This document shows, piece by piece, positions 38,585 to 46,626 of a DNA stretch of 64,000 nucleotides; the first letter of the stretch is position 1, and each line of letters starts with the position of its first letter. Position numbers and translations under genes: made by a program. The notes under the pieces were generated by a model. The model was not told the DNA's origin and did not search any database. It saw only the letters and a list, made by a program, of their open reading frames with translations. The stretch lies in assembly GCF_900129125.1 (NCBI RefSeq), contig NZ_FQVJ01000011.1, positions 1 through 64,000 of the forward strand, in the 5' to 3' direction. Source of the DNA: Acidocella aminolytica 101 = DSM 11237 (GTDB lineage: Bacteria > Pseudomonadota > Alphaproteobacteria > Acetobacterales > Acetobacteraceae).

Positions 38585-39106
38585 TTACGGTTTTACCGTC
38601 TCACCCGGGAAAGCGCCCCAGAAGTCGCTGCGGGCGATATAGCCCCTATGGAATTCAGTGGCGACCTTGCAATAGGCGCTGGTGGCGGTGCAGCGCATCA
38701 GAAAACCCGAGACGCCGTGTTTTAGATACGCCACGACACTGGCGCCGGAATTTGGGCTGCTGCGCAGCGGCGCTTCCGTGGCGGTGACGTAAAACCCTCG
38801 CTGGGCACGGATGGTGGCTTCATGAACCCAACCGGTGCCGCCATCCGGCGCCAATATGTGCCGCCAGACATTGAATTCGCCTATAATTTCAATCGGCAGC
38901 CCCTTGCGCTGATAAACCCAGTTCACCGGATATTGGAAACCCGGCCCGGCCCGGACATTCACCTCGTCTGAGCGCAGGCTGACAAAGCGGGGTACCGGCA
39001 GGCCGGTGGAAATGCCGCGCGCGGGGCCAGGGCCGGTGCCGGGGTCGGGAGCGGCGGCGCAAAGAAGCGGCGCCAGCAGCAGCAAAATCAGCCGCAGACG
39101 GAACAT
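38585..39106 (-). CDS. Exported SH3-domain protein
   Basis: A 173-residue protein with a signal peptide (residues 1-18, cleavage near CAAAP) and two SH3-like halves: VSLRSDEVNVRAGPGFQYPV with WVYQRKGLPIEIIGEF, then WRHILAPDGGTGWVHEATI and YVTATEAPLRSSPNSGASVV. Bacterial SH3 domains often bind cell-wall peptides, so a role at the cell surface is likely but unspecified. Its start overlaps the end of the MoeB/ThiF-type gene by 19 bases. Confidence 0.87.
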   Translation of the reverse strand: MFRLRLILLLLAPLLCAAAPDPGTGPGPARGISTGLPVPRFVSLRSDEVNVRAGPGFQYPVNWVYQRKGLPIEIIGEFNVWRHILAPDGGTGWVHEATIRAQRGFYVTATEAPLRSSPNSGASVVAYLKHGVSGFLMRCTATSAYCKVATEFHRGYIARSDFWGAFPGETVKP

Positions 39107-39843
39107 GAGGGGTCCTTTCTCAGCCTGATCTTGCGGAACTCTGCCGCCAACGCATCCCAGACTAGCAGAAAGCCGGAAAGTGATTGACCGATGCCGGTGA
39201 TTTCCTTGATGACTTCCGTAGCTTGCAGCGTGCCCATAACGCCGGTGACCGCCCCCAGCACGCCGGCCTCGGAACAGGGCGGCACCAGCCCTTCGGGCGG
39301 CGGCTCAGGGTAGAGGCAGCGGTAACAGGGGCCGCCCGCATGGGGTTTGAAGGTGGAGATTTGTCCCTCAAAACGCAGCACGGCGGCTGAAACAAGTGTT
39401 TTCTTCGCGGCCACGCAGGCATCCGCCACCAGGAAGCGGGTGGTGAAATTGTCGGTGCCGTCGCAAATGATGTCGTAGCCGTTGATCAGCCTGCTGACAT
39501 TATCGGGCCCCAGATGCTCGGCATGTGTTTCCAGCTTTACCAGCGGGTTGATCCGCGCCAGCGACTCGGCAGCGGAGGCGACCTTCAGCTGGCCCAGATT
39601 GGCCATGCCATGCGCGATCTGGCGTTGCAGGTTGGAAAGTTCGACCAAATCGGCATCCACGAGCCCGATTGTACCGACGCCCGCCGCCGCTAGATAAAGG
39701 GTTAATGGCGAGCCCAGTCCACCGGCGCCGACCACCAGGACCTTCGCGGCTTTGAGTTTGGCCTGACCGGTGCCGCCCAGCTCACGCAGCAAGATGTGCC
39801 GTGAATAACGCTGGACTTCCGCTTCCGAGAAATTTAAATCCAT
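39088..39843 (-). CDS. HesA/MoeB/ThiF-family adenylyltransferase
   Basis: Activates the C-terminal glycine of a ubiquitin-like sulfur carrier such as MoaD or ThiS. The 251-residue protein has the nucleotide loop VLVVGAGGLGSPLTLYLAAAG, YSRHILLRELGGTGQAKL at the N-terminus, ICDGTDNFTTRFLVADAC, and two Cys-x2-Cys zinc pairs, CYRC near the middle and CSVC at the C-terminus. No rhodanese domain is present. Whether it serves molybdopterin or thiamine synthesis cannot be told from the neighbours. Confidence 0.9.
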   Translation of the reverse strand: MDLNFSEAEVQRYSRHILLRELGGTGQAKLKAAKVLVVGAGGLGSPLTLYLAAAGVGTIGLVDADLVELSNLQRQIAHGMANLGQLKVASAAESLARINPLVKLETHAEHLGPDNVSRLINGYDIICDGTDNFTTRFLVADACVAAKKTLVSAAVLRFEGQISTFKPHAGGPCYRCLYPEPPPEGLVPPCSEAGVLGAVTGVMGTLQATEVIKEITGIGQSLSGFLLVWDALAAEFRKIRLRKDPSCSVCG

Positions 39844-39983
39844 GGCAGAGCTTATATTATGGTTCCGCTCCCCAGGCCAAACCGAGAAACCACTTCACGC
39901 CGTGTGTCAATCTGGTAATAAGGGGGGATATGGTAAAGTTGTGTTCCAGCGGGGGCACGGCCCGGCTCTGAGGTTTGCTTAAT

Positions 39984-41399
39984 ATGACGGTGATTAATGC
40001 CATCCGTATGGGTGGTCAGGAAATTCTTCCCCTGGTTGAAGGTGGTAAAGGCGTTTCGGCGTCCAACGGTGTTAGCGCGGGCCATTGGGCGCTCAGCGGC
40101 GGTGTTGGCACTTTCTCCGCCGTGAATGCCGATAGCTTTGATGCGGAGGGTCAGCTGCTGCCTCAGTTCTATCATGGCCGTACCCGGCGTGACCGGCATG
40201 AGGAGTTGATCAATTTCGCCATTGAGGGCGGGGTTCAGCAGGCGCAGCGTGCCTGGGACATTTCTGGAGGCAAAGGGCGCATCCACGCCAATATCCTGTG
40301 GGAGATGGGTGGCGCGGAACGGGTTATTACCGGTATTCTTGAGCGCACGAAGGGGCTGGTGAACGGGATTACCTGTGGCGCAGGCATGCCTTACCGGCTT
40401 TCTGAGATCGCCGCGCGGTTTAACGTGCATTATTACCCAATTGTCTCCTCTGGCCGTGCGTTTTCCGCGTTGTGGAAGCGCGCTTATTCCAAGGTATCGG
40501 AGCTGCTGGGTGGGGTGGTGTATGAGGACCCCTGGCTTGCGGGCGGGCATAATGGCCTTTCTAATTCCGAAGACCCGGAAAGGCCGGAAAGCCCTTATCC
40601 GCGTCTCATCGCGCTGCGTAAGGTGATGCGTCAGTTTGGCCTGGACGAAACGCCGATTATCATGGCGGGCGGCGTTTGGGCGCTGGATGAGTGGAAAGAC
40701 TATATCAACAACCCGGAAATCGGGCCTATCGCGTTTCAGTTCGGAACCCGGCCGTTGCTGACCAAGGAGAGCCCGATCCCACAGAGCTGGAAGGATCGTC
40801 TGCTTAAGCTCAAGCCGGGCGACGTGTTCCTGAACAGGTTTTCGCCCACGGGGTTTTATTCGTCGGCGGTAAATAACAGCTTCATGCAGGAGTTGCGTGC
40901 TCGCAGCGAGCGTCAGGTGGCCTACAGCCCCGAGCCGGTAGGCGAGCATGTGGTGGAATATGGCGTGGGGGCACGCCGCCGCTCCGTGTATCTCACCGCG
41001 CCGGATTATGACCGCGCGAAGGGCTGGGAAGCCGAGGGCTTCACGGAGGCGCTGCGGACGCCGGATTCCACACTAATTTTCGTAACGCCGGAAAGGGCGA
41101 ATGAAATTCATCAGGATCAGGTGAACTGCATGGGCTGTCTCAGCCAGTGCCGTTTTTCCAACTGGTCCCAGCATGAGCCCACATTCGATAATGGCAAGAA
41201 GGCCGATCCGCGCAGCTTCTGCATCCAGAAGACCCTGCAGGACATTGCCCATGCCGCGCCAGAAGATGAGGCGGCGATGGACCATAATTTGATGTTCGCG
41301 GGGCATAACGCGCACCGTTTTGCCACGGACCCTTTTTATTCCAACGGCTTCATCCCGACGGTGAAGCAACTGGTTGCGCGGATTCTGACAGGTAAATGA
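39984..41399 (+). CDS. Nitronate monooxygenase family flavoprotein
   Basis: A 471-residue FMN-type TIM-barrel protein related to 2-nitropropane dioxygenase. Family features are GGVGTFSAVNADSFDAEGQL, GITCGAGMPYRLSEIA, the phosphate-binding PIIMAGGVWALDEW and GPIAFQFGTRPLLTKES. Its C-terminal part has NCMGCLSQCRFSNW, a Cys-x2-Cys-x3-Cys cluster. I choose ATG 39984 (TGAGG upstream) over TTG 39975. The substrate is unknown. It is divergent from the MoeB-type gene across a 140-base gap. Confidence 0.85.
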   Translation: MTVINAIRMGGQEILPLVEGGKGVSASNGVSAGHWALSGGVGTFSAVNADSFDAEGQLLPQFYHGRTRRDRHEELINFAIEGGVQQAQRAWDISGGKGRIHANILWEMGGAERVITGILERTKGLVNGITCGAGMPYRLSEIAARFNVHYYPIVSSGRAFSALWKRAYSKVSELLGGVVYEDPWLAGGHNGLSNSEDPERPESPYPRLIALRKVMRQFGLDETPIIMAGGVWALDEWKDYINNPEIGPIAFQFGTRPLLTKESPIPQSWKDRLLKLKPGDVFLNRFSPTGFYSSAVNNSFMQELRARSERQVAYSPEPVGEHVVEYGVGARRRSVYLTAPDYDRAKGWEAEGFTEALRTPDSTLIFVTPERANEIHQDQVNCMGCLSQCRFSNWSQHEPTFDNGKKADPRSFCIQKTLQDIAHAAPEDEAAMDHNLMFAGHNAHRFATDPFYSNGFIPTVKQLVARILTGK

Positions 41400-41493
41400 T
41401 CTCTCCTGCGCAAGACTGGCGAAGCTGCCCCGCGCCAGCCAGAGTCAGGGTGCTGCTGGATGAGTGGTCGCTTATGATGAGCGGAGGGTATTC

Positions 41494-42036
41494 ATGAAAA
41501 TTGTGGGCATTTCAGGAAGTCTGCGGAAAGCGTCGTGGAATACGGCGGTTTTGCATGTTGCTGCGGATTTACTGGCCGGGCATGAGCTGGCCATTGCCGA
41601 GATCGGCGATCTGCCGCTGATGAACCAAGATTTGGAACAGGACGGCAAGTTCCCAGCGTCGGTTGAACGCCTGCGTGAGCAGATTAGCGCAGCGGATGCG
41701 CTGCTTTTCGCCACGCCGGAATATAATGCGTCCATTCCGGCTCCGCTGAAAAATGCCATTGATTGGGCCTCCCGTCCGGCCAATACGCTTGCGGGCAAGC
41801 CGGCAGCCATTATTGGTGTGTCGCCTGGGGCGCTGGGCACGGCTCGCGCGCAATATCCGCTTCGCCAGACGCTGGGCGTGCTGAATGTGATTCTGCTTTG
41901 CCAGCCGGAAGTCTTTATTGGCGGGGCTGCGCAGAAATTTCAGGATGGCAAGCTGACCGACGAGGCGACGCGCGATTTTCTGGGCAAGGCCCTCACGGCT
42001 TTTGTGGGGCTGGCGGAACGGGTGCGGCGTGGCTGA
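41494..42036 (+). CDS. NAD(P)H-dependent FMN reductase
   Basis: A 180-residue flavodoxin-fold protein. KIVGISGSLRKASWNTAVL is the FMN phosphate loop, LFATPEYNASIPAPLKNAID is the family signature, and WASRPANTLAGKPAAIIGVS follows. GGAGGG lies five bases before ATG 41494; the frame is open a further ten codons upstream but that start is weaker. It could supply reduced flavin or detoxify quinones. It precedes mipZ by about 130 bases, which contain a promoter-like element, so the two are probably separate units. Confidence 0.88.
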   Translation: MKIVGISGSLRKASWNTAVLHVAADLLAGHELAIAEIGDLPLMNQDLEQDGKFPASVERLREQISAADALLFATPEYNASIPAPLKNAIDWASRPANTLAGKPAAIIGVSPGALGTARAQYPLRQTLGVLNVILLCQPEVFIGGAAQKFQDGKLTDEATRDFLGKALTAFVGLAERVRRG

Positions 42037-42095
42037 TTGACGAGCCTGTAGACCTGCTACTGGCTGCGCTTTGGCGGATGCCGGTGGCAGGGGAA

Positions 42096-42131
42096 GAATC
42101 TTTGTTGCGACTCGTCGAATCTGGCTATCTT
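42096..42131 (+). promoter_or_regulatory. Putative GcrA/CcrM-type promoter of mipZ
   Basis: Three GANTC sites lie within 26 bases: GAATC 42096-42100, GACTC 42109-42113 and GAATC 42117-42121. The last two fall between a TTGTTG (42103-42108, -35-like) and a TATCTT (42126-42131, -10-like) spaced by 17 bases. GANTC is the CcrM methylation site, and GcrA activates sigma70 promoters carrying it near -10/-35. The mipZ ATG is at 42164. The promoter is inferred; the sites themselves are seen. Confidence 0.5.
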
Positions 42132-42163
42132 GTAACCCAGTTCAGCGCGCAGGAGAGCGAGAC

Positions 42164-43021
42164 ATGACGGTGCAGACGGCCCAGAAACCGTATTTCATCG
42201 TTTTGGGAAATGAGAAGGGGGGCTCAGGTAAGTCCACGACCTCGATTCATATCATCGTCTCGCTGCTGCGTGATGGGTACCGTGTTGGCGCAATGGATCT
42301 CGACGCTCGGCAGGGCACGCTGGCGGGTACGCTGGCCGCGCGCAAGGCGTTTGTGGAGAGAAAGGGCATTGAATTGCCAGTGCCGGACTTCCGCCCCGTT
42401 TTTCGTTCCACGCTGGATACTCGCCAGGAGGCTGAGGAGGAGGAGCGCGCCCGCTTCGATGAAGCAGCCACGGAATTGGTGGAGGGCGGGGCCGAGGTGA
42501 TTGTAGCGGATTGCCCGGGCTCGGATAATTTCCTGTCCCGCTACGGTCATTCTTTCGCGGATACGCTGATTACGCCGATCAATGACAGCTTTGTCGATTT
42601 TTCCATGCTGGCGAAGGTTGACCCGGATAATCACGATATCATTCAGCCGAGCATCTATTCTGAAATGGTCTGGGAAGCCCGCAAGAGCCGTTTTACCCGG
42701 GACCGTGGCAAAATTGACTGGATGGTGATGCGTAACCGTTTGGCCGCCGTGGAGGCGCGGAATAAGCGCGATGTTGGGGAAACGCTGGAATCACTGGCCA
42801 AGCGCATTGGCTTTCGGACGTTGAAAGGGTTTGGCGAGCGCGTGATTTTCCGCGAGCTATATCTGCAGGGCTTGACGCTGATGGATGTACGGGAGGCGAA
42901 TGTGGGGATCGCCATGGGGTTGTCTCACATCGCAGCGCGTAATGAGGTGCGGGCTTTGATCTCGGCCATTAAACTGCCGCCTGTGCGCAAGCAGGAAGCC
43001 GGGGCGGAGATGGTGGCCTGA
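42164..43021 (+). CDS. mipZ: Division-plane positioning ATPase MipZ
   Basis: ParA-like ATPase that forms a gradient from the poles and inhibits FtsZ assembly away from midcell. The 285-residue protein starts MTVQTAQKPYFIVLGNEKGG and continues into the deviant Walker A at residues 16-25; VGAMDLDARQGTLAG and DCPGSDNFLSRYGHSFAD are the MipZ-type switch motifs, and NDSFVDFSMLAKVDPD is characteristic of MipZ rather than ParA. ATG 42164 follows AGGAGAGC. The upstream open frame is not used. Confidence 0.9.
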   Translation: MTVQTAQKPYFIVLGNEKGGSGKSTTSIHIIVSLLRDGYRVGAMDLDARQGTLAGTLAARKAFVERKGIELPVPDFRPVFRSTLDTRQEAEEEERARFDEAATELVEGGAEVIVADCPGSDNFLSRYGHSFADTLITPINDSFVDFSMLAKVDPDNHDIIQPSIYSEMVWEARKSRFTRDRGKIDWMVMRNRLAAVEARNKRDVGETLESLAKRIGFRTLKGFGERVIFRELYLQGLTLMDVREANVGIAMGLSHIAARNEVRALISAIKLPPVRKQEAGAEMVA

Positions 43022-43169
43022 CAGGCTTTTCCAAATTTGCGGGGATTTATGGAAGGGCTTTGTTCAGAAAGCGGTGTCTCTGAAGTTTAGATTATCCCAC
43101 AATATGTTATCAGAGGCTTGCAAGTTCGCCGCGTTTCGCCAATGAGCAGTCTTTGCTTTGGGGGTGAAG

Positions 43170-43895
43170 ATGGTGAGCGTATTCCTGGCCGGTGCCGGGC
43201 CAGGGGATCCTGAACTGCTGACACTGAAAACCGCGCGGCTTCTCGCGACGGCGGAAGTAGTGCTGCACGACAGCCTAGTGGGGCCCGAGATTTTGGCGCT
43301 TATCAATCCCGTGGCAGAGATAGTAGATGTAGGTAAGCGTTGCGGCCAAGCCTCCACCGCCCAGGCGGAGATTTGCCGCCTGCTGGTGGCGTATGCCCAG
43401 ACCGGCAAGCTGGTAGTGCGGCTCAAAGGCGGCGACCCTGTTATTTTCGGCCGGTTAACGGAGGAAATGGAGGCGCTGCGGGCGGTGGGCGTTGGGTTTG
43501 ATGTGGTGCCAGGTGTAACGGCCGCCTCAGCGGCAGCGGCGGGGTTGTCTCTGTCTTTGACGCAGCGGCGGATTGCGCGCGGGGTGCATATTATTACCGG
43601 CCATGGCGCGGATCATGGTCTGCCGACCCATGATTGGACGGCCTTGGCGCAAGCGGGAGGCACACTCGCGATTTATATGGGCAGTAAATATCTCCCCGGC
43701 TTGGTGGAAAAACTTTTACAGGCGGGTCTTTCAGAAGACGTACCCGCCATTGCGGTGGAATCCGCTAGCCTGCCGGGTATGAGAGTTTTACGGGCGGGGC
43801 TTGCCACATTACCGGGCGTGGTTTTGGCGGCGCGGCCGCGTGGGCCGGTGTTAGTTTTGGTGGGGCAGGCCATGGCGTTGGAAACCAATCATTAA
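43170..43895 (+). CDS. cobA: Uroporphyrinogen-III C-methyltransferase
   Basis: Adds two SAM methyl groups to uroporphyrinogen III, giving precorrin-2 for cobalamin or siroheme. The 241-residue protein has VFLAGAGPGDPELLTLKTAR, RLKGGDPVIFGRLTEE, VPGVTAASAAAAGLSLSLTQ and TLAIYMGSKYLP, all family motifs. ATG 43170 follows a purine-rich GGGGGTGAAG. It stands alone as a methyltransferase, with no fused oxidase/ferrochelatase. The gap before it (43022-43169) shows nothing obvious. Confidence 0.93.
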   Translation: MVSVFLAGAGPGDPELLTLKTARLLATAEVVLHDSLVGPEILALINPVAEIVDVGKRCGQASTAQAEICRLLVAYAQTGKLVVRLKGGDPVIFGRLTEEMEALRAVGVGFDVVPGVTAASAAAAGLSLSLTQRRIARGVHIITGHGADHGLPTHDWTALAQAGGTLAIYMGSKYLPGLVEKLLQAGLSEDVPAIAVESASLPGMRVLRAGLATLPGVVLAARPRGPVLVLVGQAMALETNH

Positions 43896-43910
43896 ATTCC
43901 AACGGCCATA

Positions 43911-43967
43911 AGAACAGCAGCGCCCAAGCTGGGCGTGGCGGGGCGAGTGACCCCGCCAGTTCTGTTC
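43911..43967 (+). other. Possible three-way-junction RNA before the chemotaxis operon
   Basis: The 85-base gap between cobA and the MCP gene can fold compactly: GAACAG (43912-43917) with CTGTTC (43962-43967), CGCCC (43921-43925) with GGGCG (43931-43935), and TGGCGGGG (43936-43943) with CCCCGCCA (43951-43958). The ribosome site AAGGG begins a few bases later. It could be a leader structure that controls translation, or the cobA terminator without a T-run. Confidence 0.35.
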
Positions 43968-43980
43968 AGAAGGGTCGTCC

Positions 43981-45903
43981 ATGCGAAACCAACCGATTTT
44001 TATAAAAATCCTGACGCTTTTGGGGGGCGTGGGACTAATTTCAGTTGCAGTCACTATTTTCATGGCAATACAACTGAACGATGCTATTTCGAATAGCAAA
44101 AAATTGCAGCATACCGTCCTTCAGGCCGCGGCCAATGTAGAAAATGCCTATGCTGCTGAACGAGAGCTTGTTTCGGGGCTTTATGGAACATTTGTTTCTC
44201 AATTGGGAGATCAAAATCAGATCGCGGAAGCCGACATACAGACAGCGCGAAAAGAAATTACATATAATCTGACGCAAGCCAGTCCATTGGCGCCCGATTT
44301 CTCGACGAGAATAAATGATCTGTTAAACAGAACTCAAAAGCTAATATCGGTTGATTGTGCCAAATCAATCACGCTTGCAAAAAATGCAACATCATTGGCC
44401 GGGAATTTTGCGGCGCAAAGTGAATTTATAAATTCATGCCAACCAAATATTCCCAAAATTTCAGAGAATTTTACTGCTCTCCGAGAATCATTGGTTGCGT
44501 TTGCTGCGAAAAAACAGATGGCTGTTAATGAAGCAGGAAGACGGGTTGCAAAATTTAGTTCTATTTTAAGTGTTTTGGCTTTGGCATTGGGTTTGGCTGG
44601 AGCTTTCTTTGCCGTAAAATTTTGGATTTCCACTCCGCTTAACCGCTTGCGTTCTGTTGTGGAACGTTTGGCTGGAGGGGAGTTAACCCTCACAGTACCT
44701 GACGCGGACCGCAAAGACGAAATTGGCCAGATAGCGCGAACTCTACAAATTTTTAAAGATGCTGGAATTGAGAAGCAACGGATAGAGCAAGCTGCCAAAC
44801 GCGCCGAGGCTGAAACCGAGGCTGATCGGGTCCGTAATGAGTCTGCGCGTGAAGCCGCCGCCGCCGTGCAGGCGCGTGTGGTTGAAAGTCTGGCGGATGG
44901 TCTGGAGCGGCTCTCCTCTGGGGATCTAATGTTCCGAATTAATCATGAATTTACCGCGGAGTATGAAAAGCTGCGGGCTGACTTCAATCGGGCGATGGAT
45001 GTGTTGCAGCAGACCATGCGGCAGATTTCTTCCAACGCAGAAGGGGTACGCTCCAGCGCTGGTGAAATTACGCAAAGTGCTGATGATTTGTCCCGCAGGA
45101 CGGAACAGCAGGCGGCCAGTCTTGAACAGACCGCCGCTGCGTTGGATGAAGTGACAGCGACGGTACGCAAAGCCTCAGAAGGTGCGAATGAGGCGCGCGG
45201 ACTTGCCAATGAAGCCAAGGGCGATGCTGAACGATCTGGTGCGGTGGTGACTGAAACAGTTACCGCGATGGGAGAGATCGAAAGTTCTTCAAAAAAAATT
45301 GCCAATATCATTGGCGTAATCGACGAGATTGCTTTCCAAACCAATCTTTTGGCGCTCAATGCCGGGGTGGAAGCCGCGCGTGCTGGGGATGCCGGGCGTG
45401 GATTTGCTGTGGTCGCCACGGAAGTGCGAGCCTTGGCGCAGCGTTCCGCCGATGCGGCCAAGGAGATCAAAACGCTTATTGGTGCCTCTGGTGTGCAGGT
45501 GCAAAGTGGCGTGCGTTTGGTGAATGAAACAGGCCAGTCGCTTAACCGGATTGTTGAGCAGGTTACCAGATTGAGCGTGCTAATTTCCGATATTGCCGGT
45601 TCCGCACAGGAACAGGCGACAGCCTTGGCTGAAGTGAATGGCGCGGTGAATCAGATGGATCAGGTGACGCAACAAAATGCCGCGATGGTTGAAGAAAGTA
45701 CGGCCGCCAGCCATGCCTTGGCAACCGAAGCGGGTGAATTGGCCCGTTTGGTTGGGCAGTTTCGCATTGGTGAAAACAGAAAATCCGCGCGGAGTGTTGT
45801 GCCGCGTCAGACAAAGGCTGTGGCCAGGCTGGCCAATAAGGTGCCTGCGGTGAAAACTCTGGTCCCCGTTGCCGCAAGTGGAGATGACTGGGACGAGTTC
45901 TAG
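43981..45903 (+). CDS. Methyl-accepting chemotaxis protein
   Basis: A 640-residue receptor heading the chemotaxis operon. Membrane segments lie at about 9-30 and 192-216, with a periplasmic sensor of about 160 residues of unknown ligand. A HAMP domain follows (217-262) and a HAMP-like repeat at about 300-345. The signalling hairpin is around IDEIAFQTNLLALNAGVEAA (447-466). The C-terminus is DWDEF, matching the xWxxF pentapeptide that tethers CheR and CheB. The sensor half (44000-44640) is clearly AT-richer than the rest. Confidence 0.94.
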   Translation: MRNQPIFIKILTLLGGVGLISVAVTIFMAIQLNDAISNSKKLQHTVLQAAANVENAYAAERELVSGLYGTFVSQLGDQNQIAEADIQTARKEITYNLTQASPLAPDFSTRINDLLNRTQKLISVDCAKSITLAKNATSLAGNFAAQSEFINSCQPNIPKISENFTALRESLVAFAAKKQMAVNEAGRRVAKFSSILSVLALALGLAGAFFAVKFWISTPLNRLRSVVERLAGGELTLTVPDADRKDEIGQIARTLQIFKDAGIEKQRIEQAAKRAEAETEADRVRNESAREAAAAVQARVVESLADGLERLSSGDLMFRINHEFTAEYEKLRADFNRAMDVLQQTMRQISSNAEGVRSSAGEITQSADDLSRRTEQQAASLEQTAAALDEVTATVRKASEGANEARGLANEAKGDAERSGAVVTETVTAMGEIESSSKKIANIIGVIDEIAFQTNLLALNAGVEAARAGDAGRGFAVVATEVRALAQRSADAAKEIKTLIGASGVQVQSGVRLVNETGQSLNRIVEQVTRLSVLISDIAGSAQEQATALAEVNGAVNQMDQVTQQNAAMVEESTAASHALATEAGELARLVGQFRIGENRKSARSVVPRQTKAVARLANKVPAVKTLVPVAASGDDWDEF

Positions 45904-45948
45904 TATTTTTTAACGTAACATTATGAAATGGCAGCGAAGGTCGGAAAT

Positions 45949-46248
45949 ATGACAGACGCGATTGAATTGCCTTCGGTACTGGATCTTGTTGCCGCACCCG
46001 GCTTGCTAGAAAATTTTCTACAAAGGCGTGGGCATGATTTGATCTTGGACGCCGGACAAGTGCAGCGCGTGGGTGGGCAGTGTTTGCAGGTTCTGCTTGC
46101 GGCACACGCAGCCTGGGCAGCAGATGGACATAACCTGCTTCTGCAGAATCCTTCCGAACCCTTCATTGATATGTTGGCACTGATGGGGCTTTCACCCGAC
46201 GAGCTAACGCATCACGTTAGTGCCAAAAACGGGGAGACCGAGCAATGA
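45949..46248 (+). CDS. STAS-domain protein of the chemotaxis operon
   Basis: A 99-residue protein with the STAS fold pattern: a beta strand around LPSVLDLVAAPGLLENFLQR, the VDAG-like LDAGQVQRVGGQCLQVLLAA, and LLLQNPSEPFIDMLALMGL. STAS proteins often act as anti-anti-sigma-like switches. In Sinorhizobium a similar small gene (orf2) lies between the MCP and cheY1; its role is not well defined. ATG 45949 has AAGG nine bases upstream; an ATG seven codons earlier lacks one. Its stop overlaps the cheY start. Confidence 0.8.
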   Translation: MTDAIELPSVLDLVAAPGLLENFLQRRGHDLILDAGQVQRVGGQCLQVLLAAHAAWAADGHNLLLQNPSEPFIDMLALMGLSPDELTHHVSAKNGETEQ

Positions 46249-46610
46249 GCATGACGATCCTGACTGTTGATGATTCGCGCGCAATGCGGGACATGCTTCG
46301 TCATTCCCTTGTTGCGGCGGGGTTCCGGGTGATCCAAGCAGAAGATGGCCTGCATGGGCTTGAAGTTTTGGCTGCTGAAGCGCCTGATGTTATTGTTACT
46401 GATATAAATATGCCGCGCATGGATGGATTTGGGTTTATCCAAGCTGTCCGTCAGGATGAGGCACGCCGCGCTACGCCAGTTCTGGTTCTCACTACTGAAG
46501 TTGATGTCGAAAAAAAGAACCGTGCCCGCGAGGCCGGAGCGACAGGATGGATTGTGAAGCCGTTTGATCCGGTGAAGCTGGTGGATGCCATTCGCCGCGT
46601 CGCAGCCTGA
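46245..46610 (+). CDS. cheY: Chemotaxis response regulator CheY
   Basis: A 121-residue single receiver domain. The acidic pair is in LTVDDSRAMRD, the phosphorylated Asp is D53 (VTDINMPRMDGFGF), the Thr is in VLTTE (about 83-84) and the conserved Lys in VKPFDP (105). It is the only cheY in this operon and sits where Sinorhizobium cheY1 sits. Overlap with the STAS gene is ATGA. Confidence 0.93.
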   Translation: MSMTILTVDDSRAMRDMLRHSLVAAGFRVIQAEDGLHGLEVLAAEAPDVIVTDINMPRMDGFGFIQAVRQDEARRATPVLVLTTEVDVEKKNRAREAGATGWIVKPFDPVKLVDAIRRVAA

Positions 46611-46626
46611 AGCAAAGGAGGACATC

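Noticed and set aside
39852-40949. 365-codon minus-strand open frame opposite the nitronate monooxygenase gene
   Set aside because: Antisense shadow; the plus-strand gene has clear family motifs and this frame has none.
42078-42167. Short plus-strand frame ending in ATGA overlap with mipZ
   Set aside because: The overlap looked like coupling, but no ribosome site precedes the ATG and the same bases hold the GANTC promoter-like element, which explains them better.
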